Positions 27,685 to 36,652 of a DNA stretch of 64,000 nucleotides are shown here, one piece after another (the stretch's first letter is position 1; each line of letters opens with the position of its first letter). The position numbers were made by a program, and so were the translations under genes. The notes beneath the pieces were generated by a model. That model saw only the letters and a list, made by a program, of their open reading frames with translations, searched no databases and had not been told where the DNA came from. Origin of the DNA: Planctomycetota bacterium (lineage in GTDB: Bacteria; Planctomycetota; UBA1135; GCA-002686595); assembly GCA_016220085.1 (NCBI GenBank), contig JACRIN010000008.1:102584-166583 (forward strand). The letters run 5' to 3'.

Positions 27685-29133
27685 ATGAGCTCCTCGATCC
27701 TCACCACGTGTGTCGCGCTCGTCGCTCTCGCCTCGAACTCCGTCGCGCAGGTCGTGCCCACGCATTCCGGCCTGGTCTACGCGACGCTCGGGTCGCAGGA
27801 TCTGAAGCTCGACCTCTATCTGCCGGCCGGCGGAACCGCGCCATCCCCCGTCTTCCTCTACATCCACGGTGGTGGGTGGTCGGGCGGGAGCCGCTTTCCG
27901 ATCCCGGGCCCGGCGGAACTCGCGCTCCAGCAAGGCTTCGCGGTTGCCGCGCTCGACTACCGACTCACTTCGCAGGCTGCGCTCTTCGCGCCGTTCCAGG
28001 TGACGTTCCCCGCGCAGATCCACGACGTCAAGGGCGCCGTGCGTTGGTTGCGAGCGAACGCCGCGACGTACGGGCTCGATCCGGCGCGTTTCGTCTCGTT
28101 CGGGACTTCGGCAGGCGGACATCTCTCCGCGCTGCTCGCGACGTCCGGCGGCGTCGCGGCGCTCGAAGGCGACGTCGGCGGCAACCTGGCGTTCTCGAGC
28201 GCGGTGCAAGCCGCGGCGGACTTCTTCGGACCGACCGATCTGCTGCACATGGACGACGACGTCACGACGCCGCCGGGCAGCACGATCGTCCACGAGGATC
28301 CGAGCTCGCCGGAGTCGAAGCTCGTCGGCTGGGATCAGCCGGGACAAGGGCTCGGCGACATCAAGGTGCACCTCGCCGATCCGACGCCGCCGTATCCGGC
28401 GCTCGTGCAGCTCGTCACCGACGCGAACCCGATCACGTGGGTCGACGCCGGCGACCCGCCGATGTTCATCGGCCACGGCACGCACGACGTCTCGGTCGCG
28501 GTCAACCAGTCGACCAAGCTCTCGGCCGCGCTTTTTGCGCACGGGGTCGCCCACGACTACCGCGCGGTGCCCGGCGCGGGCCACGGACTCGGCGGCCCGA
28601 TCGACTCGGTCGTTGTCGCGTTCGCGAGCGCCGCGTTGAACAGCACGAGCGCGCCGGTCGTCGGCACCGACTTCTGCTTCGGCGACGGCAGCGCCAAGCC
28701 GTGTCCGTGCGGCAACGTGTCGCAGTCCGGCGCGCGGCTCGGGTGTCGCCACTCGGCGATCGTCGGCGCCAACCTCAACGCGGTCGGCGTCGCGAGCGTC
28801 TCCAGCGACTCGTTGCTGCTCCGCGGCGACAGCCTGCCGAACGGCAACGTGCTCTTCTTCCAAGGCCTCGCGCCGACCGGCGGCGGCACGGGGCTGCTCT
28901 TCGGCGATGGGCTCTTGTGCATCGGCTCGTCGATCGAGCGCTTGGGCGCGAAGACCAACGTGCAGGGCTGGTCGAGCTACCCGCAGGTGGGGAATCCGTC
29001 GGTGTCGGCGAAGGGCGGAGCGAGCGCGGGTCAGACGCTCTACTACCAGGTCTGGTTCCGCGACGTGACGACGCACTGCACGCCGGCGCAGCACAATCTG
29101 ACCAACGCCGTGGCGATCACCTGGTTGCCGTAG
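27685..29133 (+). CDS. Exported alpha/beta-hydrolase (esterase) with C-terminal surface domain
   Basis: 482 residues with a signal peptide ending about ...SNSVAQ. The hydrolase domain has the oxyanion HGGG at 61-64, the nucleophile elbow GTSAGG with Ser142, an acid candidate in GHGTHD and the catalytic His candidate in GAGHGLGG, as in hormone-sensitive-lipase/BD-FAE esterases. The last about 150 residues (from FCFGDG) are Cys-rich (PCPCGN, GCRH) and share a pattern with the C-terminal domains of the FG-GAP and subtilase proteins (FFQGL, GLLFGDGLLCI, QTLYYQVWFRD). Likely a secreted or envelope carboxylesterase. Confidence 0.88.
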   Translation: MSSSILTTCVALVALASNSVAQVVPTHSGLVYATLGSQDLKLDLYLPAGGTAPSPVFLYIHGGGWSGGSRFPIPGPAELALQQGFAVAALDYRLTSQAALFAPFQVTFPAQIHDVKGAVRWLRANAATYGLDPARFVSFGTSAGGHLSALLATSGGVAALEGDVGGNLAFSSAVQAAADFFGPTDLLHMDDDVTTPPGSTIVHEDPSSPESKLVGWDQPGQGLGDIKVHLADPTPPYPALVQLVTDANPITWVDAGDPPMFIGHGTHDVSVAVNQSTKLSAALFAHGVAHDYRAVPGAGHGLGGPIDSVVVAFASAALNSTSAPVVGTDFCFGDGSAKPCPCGNVSQSGARLGCRHSAIVGANLNAVGVASVSSDSLLLRGDSLPNGNVLFFQGLAPTGGGTGLLFGDGLLCIGSSIERLGAKTNVQGWSSYPQVGNPSVSAKGGASAGQTLYYQVWFRDVTTHCTPAQHNLTNAVAITWLP

Positions 29134-29149
29134 GCCGTCGCGCGCGCTC

Positions 29150-30031
29150 TCAGCTCGAATAGCCGAGCTTCTTCATCCACGGGCTCGCCAGCGCGCGTTC
29201 GATCTCCGGCGTCGGTTGCGCCTGCTTGAAGGCGTTGCCGCGCGATGAATCGACCTCGGCGATCGCCGCGTCGAAGTCGGCGGGCGAGAACCCGTCGAGG
29301 CCGCAGAAGGCGGCGAGCGCGGCGAGCGGTTCACGCGGGCTCGCGACGAAGTTCTCGTAGTGGACGTGGAAGGTCGGGCGGTTCGCTTGGCCGAGCACCG
29401 TGTCGAGGCGCGCGACGTACTCCTCCCACAACGAGAACGCACCGTCGAACGACAAGCAGCGCGGCGAGCCCTTGTACGCCGCGCGCTCGAAGCGACGGTG
29501 CAGCGCGCGGCGGGCGATGCGGCGCTCGAAGACCTCGCGTTGGTGGGCGAGCCGCTTCTTCTCGCGCGTGAACAGCGAGTTGGCGACGTCGATGCCGTTG
29601 CGTTGCACGGCGACGAGCGTCGCGTCGGGGAAGACTTGCAGCCACAGCGGCAGCGTGAACACCGCGCGCGGATCCTTGAAGCCCCAGCGTCGGTCGATGC
29701 CGCTGACTCCGCCGTTCTTCAGGTACTGCTTCCAGCCGACGAACGCGCGGAAGTTCTTCGACTCGAGGTCGGCTTCGACCGCTCGGCGCGTCAGCTCGAC
29801 CGCGTCGCGGTGCTCGAAGAACGCGATCATCGGCGCGGGTTGATCCCACGCGGCGTTGCAGCGGGCGAAGAGCTGACCGTCGAGCTCGAGGAAGTAGAGC
29901 GCCTCGTGGTTCGACTCGAGCTCCTGGCCGAGGAAGAGGCCGAGGCGATCGAGCAACTCGGCGACCATCGTCGTGCCCGAACGGTGCATCCCGAGCAGGA
30001 TGATCGGCGCGTGCTTCGGTGCGGTGCTCAT
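29150..30031 (-). CDS. Sulfotransferase family protein
   Basis: 293 residues. The PAPS 5'-phosphosulfate loop is APIILLGMHRSGTTMVAELL, and the 3'-phosphate segment is seen in WGFKDPRAVFTLPLW and AVQRNGIDVANSLF. Such enzymes transfer sulfate from PAPS to glycans or small molecules. It overlaps the LtaS-type gene stop by four bases (ATGA), so both may modify the same envelope polymer. It is convergent with the esterase, 16 bases apart. Confidence 0.87.
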   Translation of the reverse strand: MSTAPKHAPIILLGMHRSGTTMVAELLDRLGLFLGQELESNHEALYFLELDGQLFARCNAAWDQPAPMIAFFEHRDAVELTRRAVEADLESKNFRAFVGWKQYLKNGGVSGIDRRWGFKDPRAVFTLPLWLQVFPDATLVAVQRNGIDVANSLFTREKKRLAHQREVFERRIARRALHRRFERAAYKGSPRCLSFDGAFSLWEEYVARLDTVLGQANRPTFHVHYENFVASPREPLAALAAFCGLDGFSPADFDAAIAEVDSSRGNAFKQAQPTPEIERALASPWMKKLGYSS

Positions 30032-32031
30032 CGGCTCGGCATGCTAGCGCCGGCGTCGCTCGGCGTCAGTGCGGCATCCGGCCGATAGACCTCGTTGCGG
30101 CGCAGGAGCAGCGTCGCGACCTGCACGAACGAGAGCAAACGTCGCTCGATCGCGTCGACATCGGCGGGCTCCGTCGCCTTCGCTTCGAGCCGCGCCTTGG
30201 TGTTGTGCACGACCCAGCCGCCGTCCTCGACGCGCAGCACGACGTTGCCGCGGATGCACCACGCGCCGCGCTCGCCGGGCTCGAACAGCGAGCGACCGAA
30301 CGCCGCGTACGGCCGCGTGAAGCCGGCGAGGTCGACCAACGTCGGCACCAGATCGAGTTGGCTCGAGATGCGCGAGTCGATCGCGGGCTGGAGCCCGGGC
30401 GCCAGGATCAGACACGGGATGTGGTGGAGGCTCGCGGGCGAGCCGTCGCCTTCCGACATGCCGCTCGTGTGATCGGCGACGAGCACGAACACCGTGTTCG
30501 CGAACCAGCCTTCGCGCTTCGCGCGCTCGAAGAAGCGGCCGAGGCTCCAATCCGCGTAGTGGATGCTGTTCCAGTACCGGTGGCGTTGCTCGTCGGGCGG
30601 ATAGCGCTCGAATTCGGGGCCGGGGACCTGGAACGGCGGATGCGTCGACGTCGTGAACGCGAGTCCGAGGAACGGCGAGTCGTGCGCGGTCGCGAGCCGA
30701 GCCGTCTCCGCGAATGCGTCGTCGTCCCACGAGCCCCAGTCGGCCATCGGCTCCCGCGCTTGGTGCTCGACGATGTCCTCCATGCCTTCGTACACGTCGA
30801 AGCCGGCGAGCGCGGCGATCGCGTTGCCGCGGAACGAGCTCCGCTTCGAGCCCTGGAGGAAGAACGTCGCGTAGCCGTCGGCGCGCGCGAGCTCGCCGAG
30901 GAACGCGAGCCGACTCTGCTCCATCCCGCGACCGATGTACGGCATGCCGGGCAGCGTCGGGAAGCCGCAGAGCACCGCGGAGAGCCCGTCCATGCTGCGC
31001 TGTCCGGACGCGTAGAAGCGGGGGAACAGCACGCCGTCCTTCGCGAGCGCGTCGAAGCGCGGCGTCAGTCCGAGCGGCGGAAGCCGGTGCGCCGCGCGAA
31101 TCGAGTCGACGGCGAGCGCGTCCCAGCTCTCGAGCAGGAGGATCACGACGTTCGGCTTGGGGCCGTTCGGCGCGGAGCTGTTCGGTTCGGCGCTGCTGCG
31201 CGCCGGACGCGCGCGTTGCACCGGAAGCGTCGCATCGGCGAGGCGTTCGCTCGGCGCGAGCACCTCGCGCTGCACCAGCGCGATCGCCTCGCTCCACGGC
31301 ATGTACTCGACCGCTTTCGGCTTCGCGTTGCGCGAGGAATGCCAGACGCTGAACGGCCCGTTGAGCGTCAGGTAGCCCTCGGCGAGCGAGCCCGACTCGA
31401 ACGCGTTGACGACGCCGATCGGTTTGCCGCTGACGTTGCCGCGGATCGCGACGAGGAGCGCCAGCCCGAGCGCGAGCGGCGCCCAGAGCGGCGCGAGCGC
31501 GCCTCCGTGGCGTCGCGCGTCCCAGCGCATCGCGCGGCGCCATGCGAAGAAGCCGGCCGCCGCGAACACGACGATCCCGAGCGTCGCCGCGAGGTATTCG
31601 CGCAGCGCCATCCCGATCAACAGGTCGACGTCGTCCTCGAGCGCGGCGAGCTCGACGCCGATGTGGCGCTGCACGAGCCCGAAGTAGCACGCGTCGGCGA
31701 TCAAGAGTCCCGCGGCGAGCACCAGCACCGCGAAGCCCCACCAACCCCATGCGTCGCGCCACCGCGCGCTCGCCGCGAACCGCCACGGCAACGCGAGAGC
31801 GACCCATGCGGGCGCGAGTCCGATCGCGATGATCGAGAGGTCGAAGCGCACGCCCGCGATCAGCGCGCGACCGAGGCCGGCGAGCCCGAGCTCGGCGAAC
31901 TGTTCGGGCCACGCGTAGAAGAGCGCCACCCGCGCGCTCGCGTACACGCAGAGGTGCGCGAGCACCATCCACGCCGGTCGCAGCGCGAACGCGATGCTGC
32001 GGCGCGAGCTCTTCGTCGTCGTCCCGTCCAA
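30028..32031 (-). CDS. LtaS/MdoB-type membrane sulfatase (phosphoglycerol-transferase-like)
   Basis: About 667 residues. Roughly five N-terminal membrane helices (from RPAWMVLAHLCVYASARVAL to LAPLWAPLALGLALLVA) precede an alkaline-phosphatase-superfamily domain. Metal and nucleophile motifs are visible: VVILLLESWDAL, the GQRSMDGLSAVLCGFPTLPG nucleophile loop, STHPPF and VLVADHTSGM. Relatives transfer phosphoglycerol or phosphoethanolamine to envelope polymers outside the membrane. The start is uncertain: TTG at 32031 (LDGTTTKSSRR) is used because longer starts would run into the divergent small gene at 32123. Confidence 0.85.
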   Translation of the reverse strand: MDGTTTKSSRRSIAFALRPAWMVLAHLCVYASARVALFYAWPEQFAELGLAGLGRALIAGVRFDLSIIAIGLAPAWVALALPWRFAASARWRDAWGWWGFAVLVLAAGLLIADACYFGLVQRHIGVELAALEDDVDLLIGMALREYLAATLGIVVFAAAGFFAWRRAMRWDARRHGGALAPLWAPLALGLALLVAIRGNVSGKPIGVVNAFESGSLAEGYLTLNGPFSVWHSSRNAKPKAVEYMPWSEAIALVQREVLAPSERLADATLPVQRARPARSSAEPNSSAPNGPKPNVVILLLESWDALAVDSIRAAHRLPPLGLTPRFDALAKDGVLFPRFYASGQRSMDGLSAVLCGFPTLPGMPYIGRGMEQSRLAFLGELARADGYATFFLQGSKRSSFRGNAIAALAGFDVYEGMEDIVEHQAREPMADWGSWDDDAFAETARLATAHDSPFLGLAFTTSTHPPFQVPGPEFERYPPDEQRHRYWNSIHYADWSLGRFFERAKREGWFANTVFVLVADHTSGMSEGDGSPASLHHIPCLILAPGLQPAIDSRISSQLDLVPTLVDLAGFTRPYAAFGRSLFEPGERGAWCIRGNVVLRVEDGGWVVHNTKARLEAKATEPADVDAIERRLLSFVQVATLLLRRNEVYRPDAALTPSDAGASMPSR

Positions 32032-32122
32032 GGTGGGCCCATTCCCACGCGACGCGCAGCGTCCGTCAAGGAATCCCGTGAAGCTCCGTAACGCGGACTC
32101 GTGTTCGCGGATCGGTGCCCGC

Positions 32123-32395
32123 ATGGAGGAGTCCCCGGTCGACGGCCTGGTGATCGAGTACCTGGAACGGATGCATCGAGTCGGGGAGGAGGCGCTCGAG
32201 GAGCTCTGCCGTCGCCACCCCGAGGCCGCGCACGAGCTCCGCGCCCGCGTCGGACTGCTCACCCGGGTCGGCCTCGCCTGGGGCGGTCCCGACGAAGGCT
32301 CGGACGCCGAGATCGCCGAGCGACTGCGCCGCGGCCTCTTCTTCCGCTGGCTCGCGCACGAAACCGGCGGGCCGTCGGGCGACGAACGCGGCTGA
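32123..32395 (+). CDS. Small protein resembling the planctomycete kinase N-terminal module
   Basis: 90 residues, helical and acidic. Residues 6 to 50 (VDGLVIEYLERMHRVGEEAL, EELCRRHPEAAHELRARVGL) match the pattern of the short helical segment that precedes the kinase domain in many planctomycete Ser/Thr kinases (leucine/acidic helix, then EELCxxHP and a second helix). No kinase domain follows. It could dock on a kinase or sigma pathway, but that is a guess. Start ATG 32123 is by position only; no clear ribosome site. Confidence 0.6.
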   Translation: MEESPVDGLVIEYLERMHRVGEEALEELCRRHPEAAHELRARVGLLTRVGLAWGGPDEGSDAEIAERLRRGLFFRWLAHETGGPSGDERG

Positions 32396-32410
32396 ACGGC
32401 GGCGCGCGCC

Positions 32411-32450
32411 GATTCGCCCCGATGCGAATCCGTGCGCCCCGACGCGCATC
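32411..32450 (+). repeat. Two tandem 20-bp imperfect palindromes
   Basis: 32411-32430 has arms GATTCG and CGAATC. 32431-32450 repeats the same layout with the shared core GCCCCGA and arms GTGCG/CGCAT. They lie between the small-module gene and the subtilase, about 140 bases upstream of its start, and look like two operator half-turns. A further hairpin (GGGGGCAG-CGC-CTG-T-CCCCC) sits at 32514-32533 in the presumed subtilase leader. Confidence 0.4.
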
Positions 32451-32590
32451 GAGCCCGTGCGCGCGAACGAGCGGCGATTCCGAGTAACGGAACGCAGAGG
32501 CTCCTGATTCAGCGGGGGCAGCGCCTGTCCCCCAGGGTCTCGATGGCCCGACGGCGCTCGCTCTCCCCCTCATTCTTCTCAGGAACCGCA

Positions 32591-35500
32591 ATGCACTCTC
32601 TTCTCTGGAGCGCCGCCCTCGCCGCCGCGGCCGTGAACGGCACCGCGCAAGATCCGATCTCGCCCGCCGAGCGCACGCCGGTCGGGCCCGAGCTCCCCGC
32701 TTCTCCCAAACCGCTCGCCGACGTGCTCGAAATCCCCGGCGAGCCGATCCTCGGCACGCACACCGAGTATGCGCTCGACGAGAGCTCGCTCGACGACTCC
32801 GTGCCGTTCCCCGAGGAGGCCGAGTACGCGCCCGCTGAAGGCGGCGCCGACGTGCTGGTCAAGCCCGCGAGCGGCGATCCGTACTTCCTCGGCTTCGCGG
32901 CGGCGAAGTACTACCCGCCGAAGGACGAGCTGATCGATCCCGAGCTCGTGTCCGCGCTGCGCGCGAGTTACGCGGATGGCCGGCCGACCGACGAGACCTA
33001 CGCGTTCGTGATGTTCCAGAAGCGCATGACGCGCGCTCGCGTCGCCGCGCTCGAAGCCGCCGGCGCGCGAGTGATCGAGTTCCACCCGCACTACTGCCTC
33101 AAGGTCGCGTTCTCGGCCGACGAGCTCGATTCGATCGCCGCGCTCGACTTCGTGCGTTGGATCGGCGTGCCGCGCGCGGCGCAGAAGGTGCACCCGATGA
33201 TGGCTCGAGCGCTCGCCGCGTTGCACGACGGCGAGCTCGTCGACGCGCAGATCAGCGTCTTCGACAGCGATCTGAACGCGGGCTCGACCTCGACGGTCCC
33301 CGGCGCGGTCGAGGCCGGCGGCCCCGACGGCGCGCAGGCGATGACGTCGCAGGCGGGCGTCGGCGCGCGCGTCCTGCGCTCGAACGGCTGGCAGCAGAAG
33401 GGTCTCGAAGCGCTCGGCGTCGAGGTGCGCGAGTGGGAGGAGCTCCCGCGCGCGTTCCGCGTCCGTCTGCACCCGTCGCAGCTCTTGCTCTTGCGCTCGC
33501 TCGACTTCGTGCAGTTCATCGAGCCGCGGTTCACGCCGTCGCTCGCGCACGACGAATCGATGCCGATGATCAGCCTCGATCGCACGCGCTACCTCTACAA
33601 CGGGAGCACGCTCAACGACGCGGTCGTCGGCGAAGCCGACAGCGGCGTCGAGACCGCGCACAACGGCTTCACCAACTTCTACTGGTGGGCGAACAACCTC
33701 TCGGGCTCGGCGGAAGCGAGCACCGACGACGTGTGCGGCCACGGCAGCCACGTCGCGGGCACGATCATGGGCACGGGCGTCCTCGAAGACAGCTACGAGG
33801 GCGCGGCGGCCGGAGTCGCGACCACCGCGACCGCTCGGTACTTCCTGACCAAGATCTTCTACGGCTCGGGCTGCTTCTGGGGCGGCTCGTCGATGTCGAC
33901 GATCCTCGGCGCGATGGACAACTCGGTCACCGACGGCTCCGGCAACGTCACGCCGAAGCCGCACGTGGTCAACCACTCGTGGGGCACGACCGGCGGCGGA
34001 TGGATCGGCTCGGAAGCCGATTGCCGCACGATCGACGCGAGCGTGTACACGCACAAGCAACTACAGGTCTGGGCCGCGGGCAACGAAGGTTCGGGCGCGT
34101 CGACGCTGCGCCAGGAAGCGAGCTCCAAGAACGCGTTCACCATCGGCAGCGTGCGCGACTTCGAGTCGGGCGTCGAAGAGCCGGGCACGATCAGCTCCAG
34201 CTCGAGCCGCGGTCCCTGCGGCGACGGCCGTTGGAAGCCGAACGTCTGCGCGCCCGGCACCTCGATCACTTCGATCGACGCCGACGACGTCAATGGCTAC
34301 ACGCAGAAGTCGGGCACCAGCATGGCGACGCCGCACGTCACCGGACTCGCCGCGCAGCTCGTCGACCACCAACCGTTCTTCCAATACAACGCCGCGTCGC
34401 TCGCGGCGACGTTGATGGCGACCTCGCTGACCAAGAATGATCAAGTCCTGACCTCGCCGTCGATCTCCGCGTCGCACCTCAATGCGTACGGCGCCGGCCG
34501 CGTCGAGGCGTACAAGGCGCACTACAGCGGTTCGCAGCTCGGCCTCTACTACTGGGGCTGGGACCAGGGCTCCGGCGGTTGGTCGGAAGTGACGTTCGAC
34601 GTCAATGCGGGCGCGACCCGCGTCGTCGCGTGCTTCACGTACCACGAAGGCGCGTCGTCGGCGGGCGCGAGCCAAGCGCTCGTCAACGACTTCGACATGT
34701 GGCTCGACGCGCCGCCGCTGACCTCGGGCGGCAACACCGGCGAGTACTCAGCGCAGCAGAGCAGCGTCGACAACACCGAGATCCGCATCGTCAACAGCCC
34801 GGCGCAGGGCACGTGGAAGCTCAAGGTCTTCCCCGACTCCGTCACCGGCGTCGCGCACGTCGGCGTGTGCGTGTCGGTGATCTACGGAGACACCACGCCC
34901 CCGGCGGATCTGACCGTCACCGCGGCGAAGACGTACGAGAAGCCCAACGTCGACGTCGACTACACGGCGGTGGCGGCGAACTCCGACTACTTCGCGTCCG
35001 CGGTGTTCCTCTCGACGTTCCTGCCGCCCGAAGCGACGCTGACCGCCGCGTCGACGACGCTCAAGGACGGCGCGGTGTCCAACCTGATGTCGAACCAGCA
35101 GCTCGGCGCGAAGGTGATGCTCGGCAACATCAAGTACGGCGAGAGCCGCACCGCGAAGTGGAAGGCGCGTTGGTCGACCGAGGGCTGGAAGAACTTCCAG
35201 GTCATCCTCGACAGCGACAACATGGCGACCTCCTCCGCGATCGCGGTCGTCGGCATCGACGGCACCGGGCCGGGTGCGGTCACCGGGTTGACGTCACCGA
35301 CGCACCAGGCCGGCGTGTGGTCGAACGATCCGAACTTCGTGCTCGACTGGACCGCGGCGAACGACAACCTGTCGGGGATCGACGGCTACTCGCTGGTCTC
35401 CGGGAACGGTCCGGCGCTGCCGGGCGCGCTGAAGACGATCGGCGCCGTGACGACGTACAGCGCGACGCTGACGACGCCCGTGTCGCAGCCCTACATCAAC

Positions 35501-36304
35501 ATCCGCGCGGTCGACAAGGCGGGCAATTGGTCGGGGAGCTACGGCTCGTGGGGACCGATCCGCTTCGACGATCAGCAACCGGCGTACATGACCGGGCTCG
35601 GCTCGTCGACGCACCAGGTCAACGTGCAATCGTGCAACCCCAACATCACGATGACGTGGGATCCCGAGGTCGACATCGGACCGTCGGGCATCGCGGGCTA
35701 CTGGACGGTGTGGGATCACAACGCGGTGACGCAGCCGCTCGGACCGCTCTCGATCATCGGCAATCCGACGAGCGCGAACTTCGTGCTCGCGAGCGACGCG
35801 CAGCCCTGGTACTTCCACATCACGCCGGTCGACAACGCCGGCAACAACCAGAACTCGTACCACGCGGGTCCGTACTACGTGAACACGAGCCCGGTCAGCA
35901 CCTACTGCACGCCGAAGGTCAACTCGAAGGGCTGCACGCCGACGATCGGCTTCAACGGCACGCCGTCCTTCGCGAACTCGACGCTGCACGTCACCGTGAC
36001 GCAGGTGCTGAACAACAAGAACGGCCTCTTGTTCTGGGGCACCGCGCCGCTCGCGGCGCCGTTCCAGGGCGGCACGCTCTGCGTCAAGCTGCCGATCGAG
36101 CGCACCGCGGTGCAGAACACCGGCGGCAATCCTCCGCCGAACGACTGCTCGGGCACGATGGATTTCTTCTGGTCCTCGGCGCAGATGGCGGCGGAAGGTC
36201 TCGCTCCCGGCCAGACCCTCTACAACCAGTACTGGTCGCGCGATCCGCAGAGCGCGAGCACGACCAGCCTGAGCGCCGGAGTCAGCTTCACGATCTGCCA
36301 GTGA
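32591..36304 (+). CDS. Exported subtilase (S8) with Ig-like modules and shared C-terminal domain
   Basis: 1237 residues. Signal peptide MHSLLWSAALAAAAVNGTAQ; AGGA lies 6 bases before the ATG and fixes the start. A long propeptide region leads to the S8 catalytic triad: Asp350 (GEADSGVETAHNG), His384 (GHGSHVAGTIMG) and Ser577 (SGTSMATPHVTG). A P-domain-like jelly roll (about 640-760) and Ig/FN3-like stretches follow. The C-terminal 133 residues (from YCTPK) are the same domain as on the FG-GAP protein (LNNKNGLLFWG, PFQGGTLCV, GGNPPPNDCSG). Likely a secreted or surface-displayed protease; substrate unknown. Confidence 0.93.
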   Translation: MHSLLWSAALAAAAVNGTAQDPISPAERTPVGPELPASPKPLADVLEIPGEPILGTHTEYALDESSLDDSVPFPEEAEYAPAEGGADVLVKPASGDPYFLGFAAAKYYPPKDELIDPELVSALRASYADGRPTDETYAFVMFQKRMTRARVAALEAAGARVIEFHPHYCLKVAFSADELDSIAALDFVRWIGVPRAAQKVHPMMARALAALHDGELVDAQISVFDSDLNAGSTSTVPGAVEAGGPDGAQAMTSQAGVGARVLRSNGWQQKGLEALGVEVREWEELPRAFRVRLHPSQLLLLRSLDFVQFIEPRFTPSLAHDESMPMISLDRTRYLYNGSTLNDAVVGEADSGVETAHNGFTNFYWWANNLSGSAEASTDDVCGHGSHVAGTIMGTGVLEDSYEGAAAGVATTATARYFLTKIFYGSGCFWGGSSMSTILGAMDNSVTDGSGNVTPKPHVVNHSWGTTGGGWIGSEADCRTIDASVYTHKQLQVWAAGNEGSGASTLRQEASSKNAFTIGSVRDFESGVEEPGTISSSSSRGPCGDGRWKPNVCAPGTSITSIDADDVNGYTQKSGTSMATPHVTGLAAQLVDHQPFFQYNAASLAATLMATSLTKNDQVLTSPSISASHLNAYGAGRVEAYKAHYSGSQLGLYYWGWDQGSGGWSEVTFDVNAGATRVVACFTYHEGASSAGASQALVNDFDMWLDAPPLTSGGNTGEYSAQQSSVDNTEIRIVNSPAQGTWKLKVFPDSVTGVAHVGVCVSVIYGDTTPPADLTVTAAKTYEKPNVDVDYTAVAANSDYFASAVFLSTFLPPEATLTAASTTLKDGAVSNLMSNQQLGAKVMLGNIKYGESRTAKWKARWSTEGWKNFQVILDSDNMATSSAIAVVGIDGTGPGAVTGLTSPTHQAGVWSNDPNFVLDWTAANDNLSGIDGYSLVSGNGPALPGALKTIGAVTTYSATLTTPVSQPYINIRAVDKAGNWSGSYGSWGPIRFDDQQPAYMTGLGSSTHQVNVQSCNPNITMTWDPEVDIGPSGIAGYWTVWDHNAVTQPLGPLSIIGNPTSANFVLASDAQPWYFHITPVDNAGNNQNSYHAGPYYVNTSPVSTYCTPKVNSKGCTPTIGFNGTPSFANSTLHVTVTQVLNNKNGLLFWGTAPLAAPFQGGTLCVKLPIERTAVQNTGGNPPPNDCSGTMDFFWSSAQMAAEGLAPGQTLYNQYWSRDPQSASTTSLSAGVSFTICQ

Positions 36305-36324
36305 CCGTCACGCTTCCCTAAGAC

Positions 36325-36356
36325 CGAGGGCGGGCGCCGCGAGGCGTCCGCCCTCG
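36325..36356 (+). terminator. Hairpin terminator candidate after the subtilase
   Basis: A 12-pair stem (CGAGGGCGG plus GCG pairing with CGT plus CCGCCCTCG, one G-U) with an 8-base loop, 21 bases after the stop codon at 36304. It is followed by only a weak pyrimidine run (CTTCGTT), so it would be a U-poor terminator. Confidence 0.6.
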
Positions 36357-36514
36357 CTTCGTTGCTGGGCGGTGCGTTACTGGCGGTGCGCGCGCCGACG
36401 CACGACCCGGAGCAACGGACTCGCTGTGCCGACGACGAGCGAGCGTTCGGGCTCGCCGCCGCCGACGCCGCCACCAACGACGTCACCGCCGCCGCCGACG
36501 ACGACCAGCGACGA

Positions 36515-36574
36515 GCGACGGCGTGCGACGGCGTGCGACGGCAAGCGAGGGCGAGCAAGGGCGAGCGGCGAGCG
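36515..36574 (+). repeat. Degenerate 10-bp tandem repeat
   Basis: Units GCGACGGCGT, GCGACGGCGT, GCGACGGCAA, GCGAGGGCGA, GCAAGGGCGA and GCGGCGAGCG lie head to tail, in intergenic DNA upstream of the TPR/GT-C gene. Confidence 0.6.
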
Positions 36575-36616
36575 ATGAGCGCGCGGTGGAGTTCGCAGCC
36601 GCCGCGCGCGAGCGCG

Positions 36617-36645
36617 TTGCGCCGTGCGCGCCGGCCGCCTACGCT
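36617..36645 (+). promoter_or_regulatory. Promoter of the TPR/GT-C membrane protein, leaderless
   Basis: TTGCGC (36617-36622), 17 bases, TACGCT (36640-36645), then ATG at 36653 after 7 bases. Spacing predicts transcription starting at or next to the ATG. Confidence 0.55.
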
Positions 36646-36652
36646 GCGACGC

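Larger units (their letters stand above)
36305..36652. other. Intergenic region (348 bp)
   Basis: Contains, in order, a hairpin after the subtilase (36325-36356), low-complexity CCGCCG-type sequence around 36450-36500, a decamer tandem repeat (36515-36574) and a promoter candidate (36617-36645). No gene is supported; open frames here have no codon bias. Confidence 0.5.
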
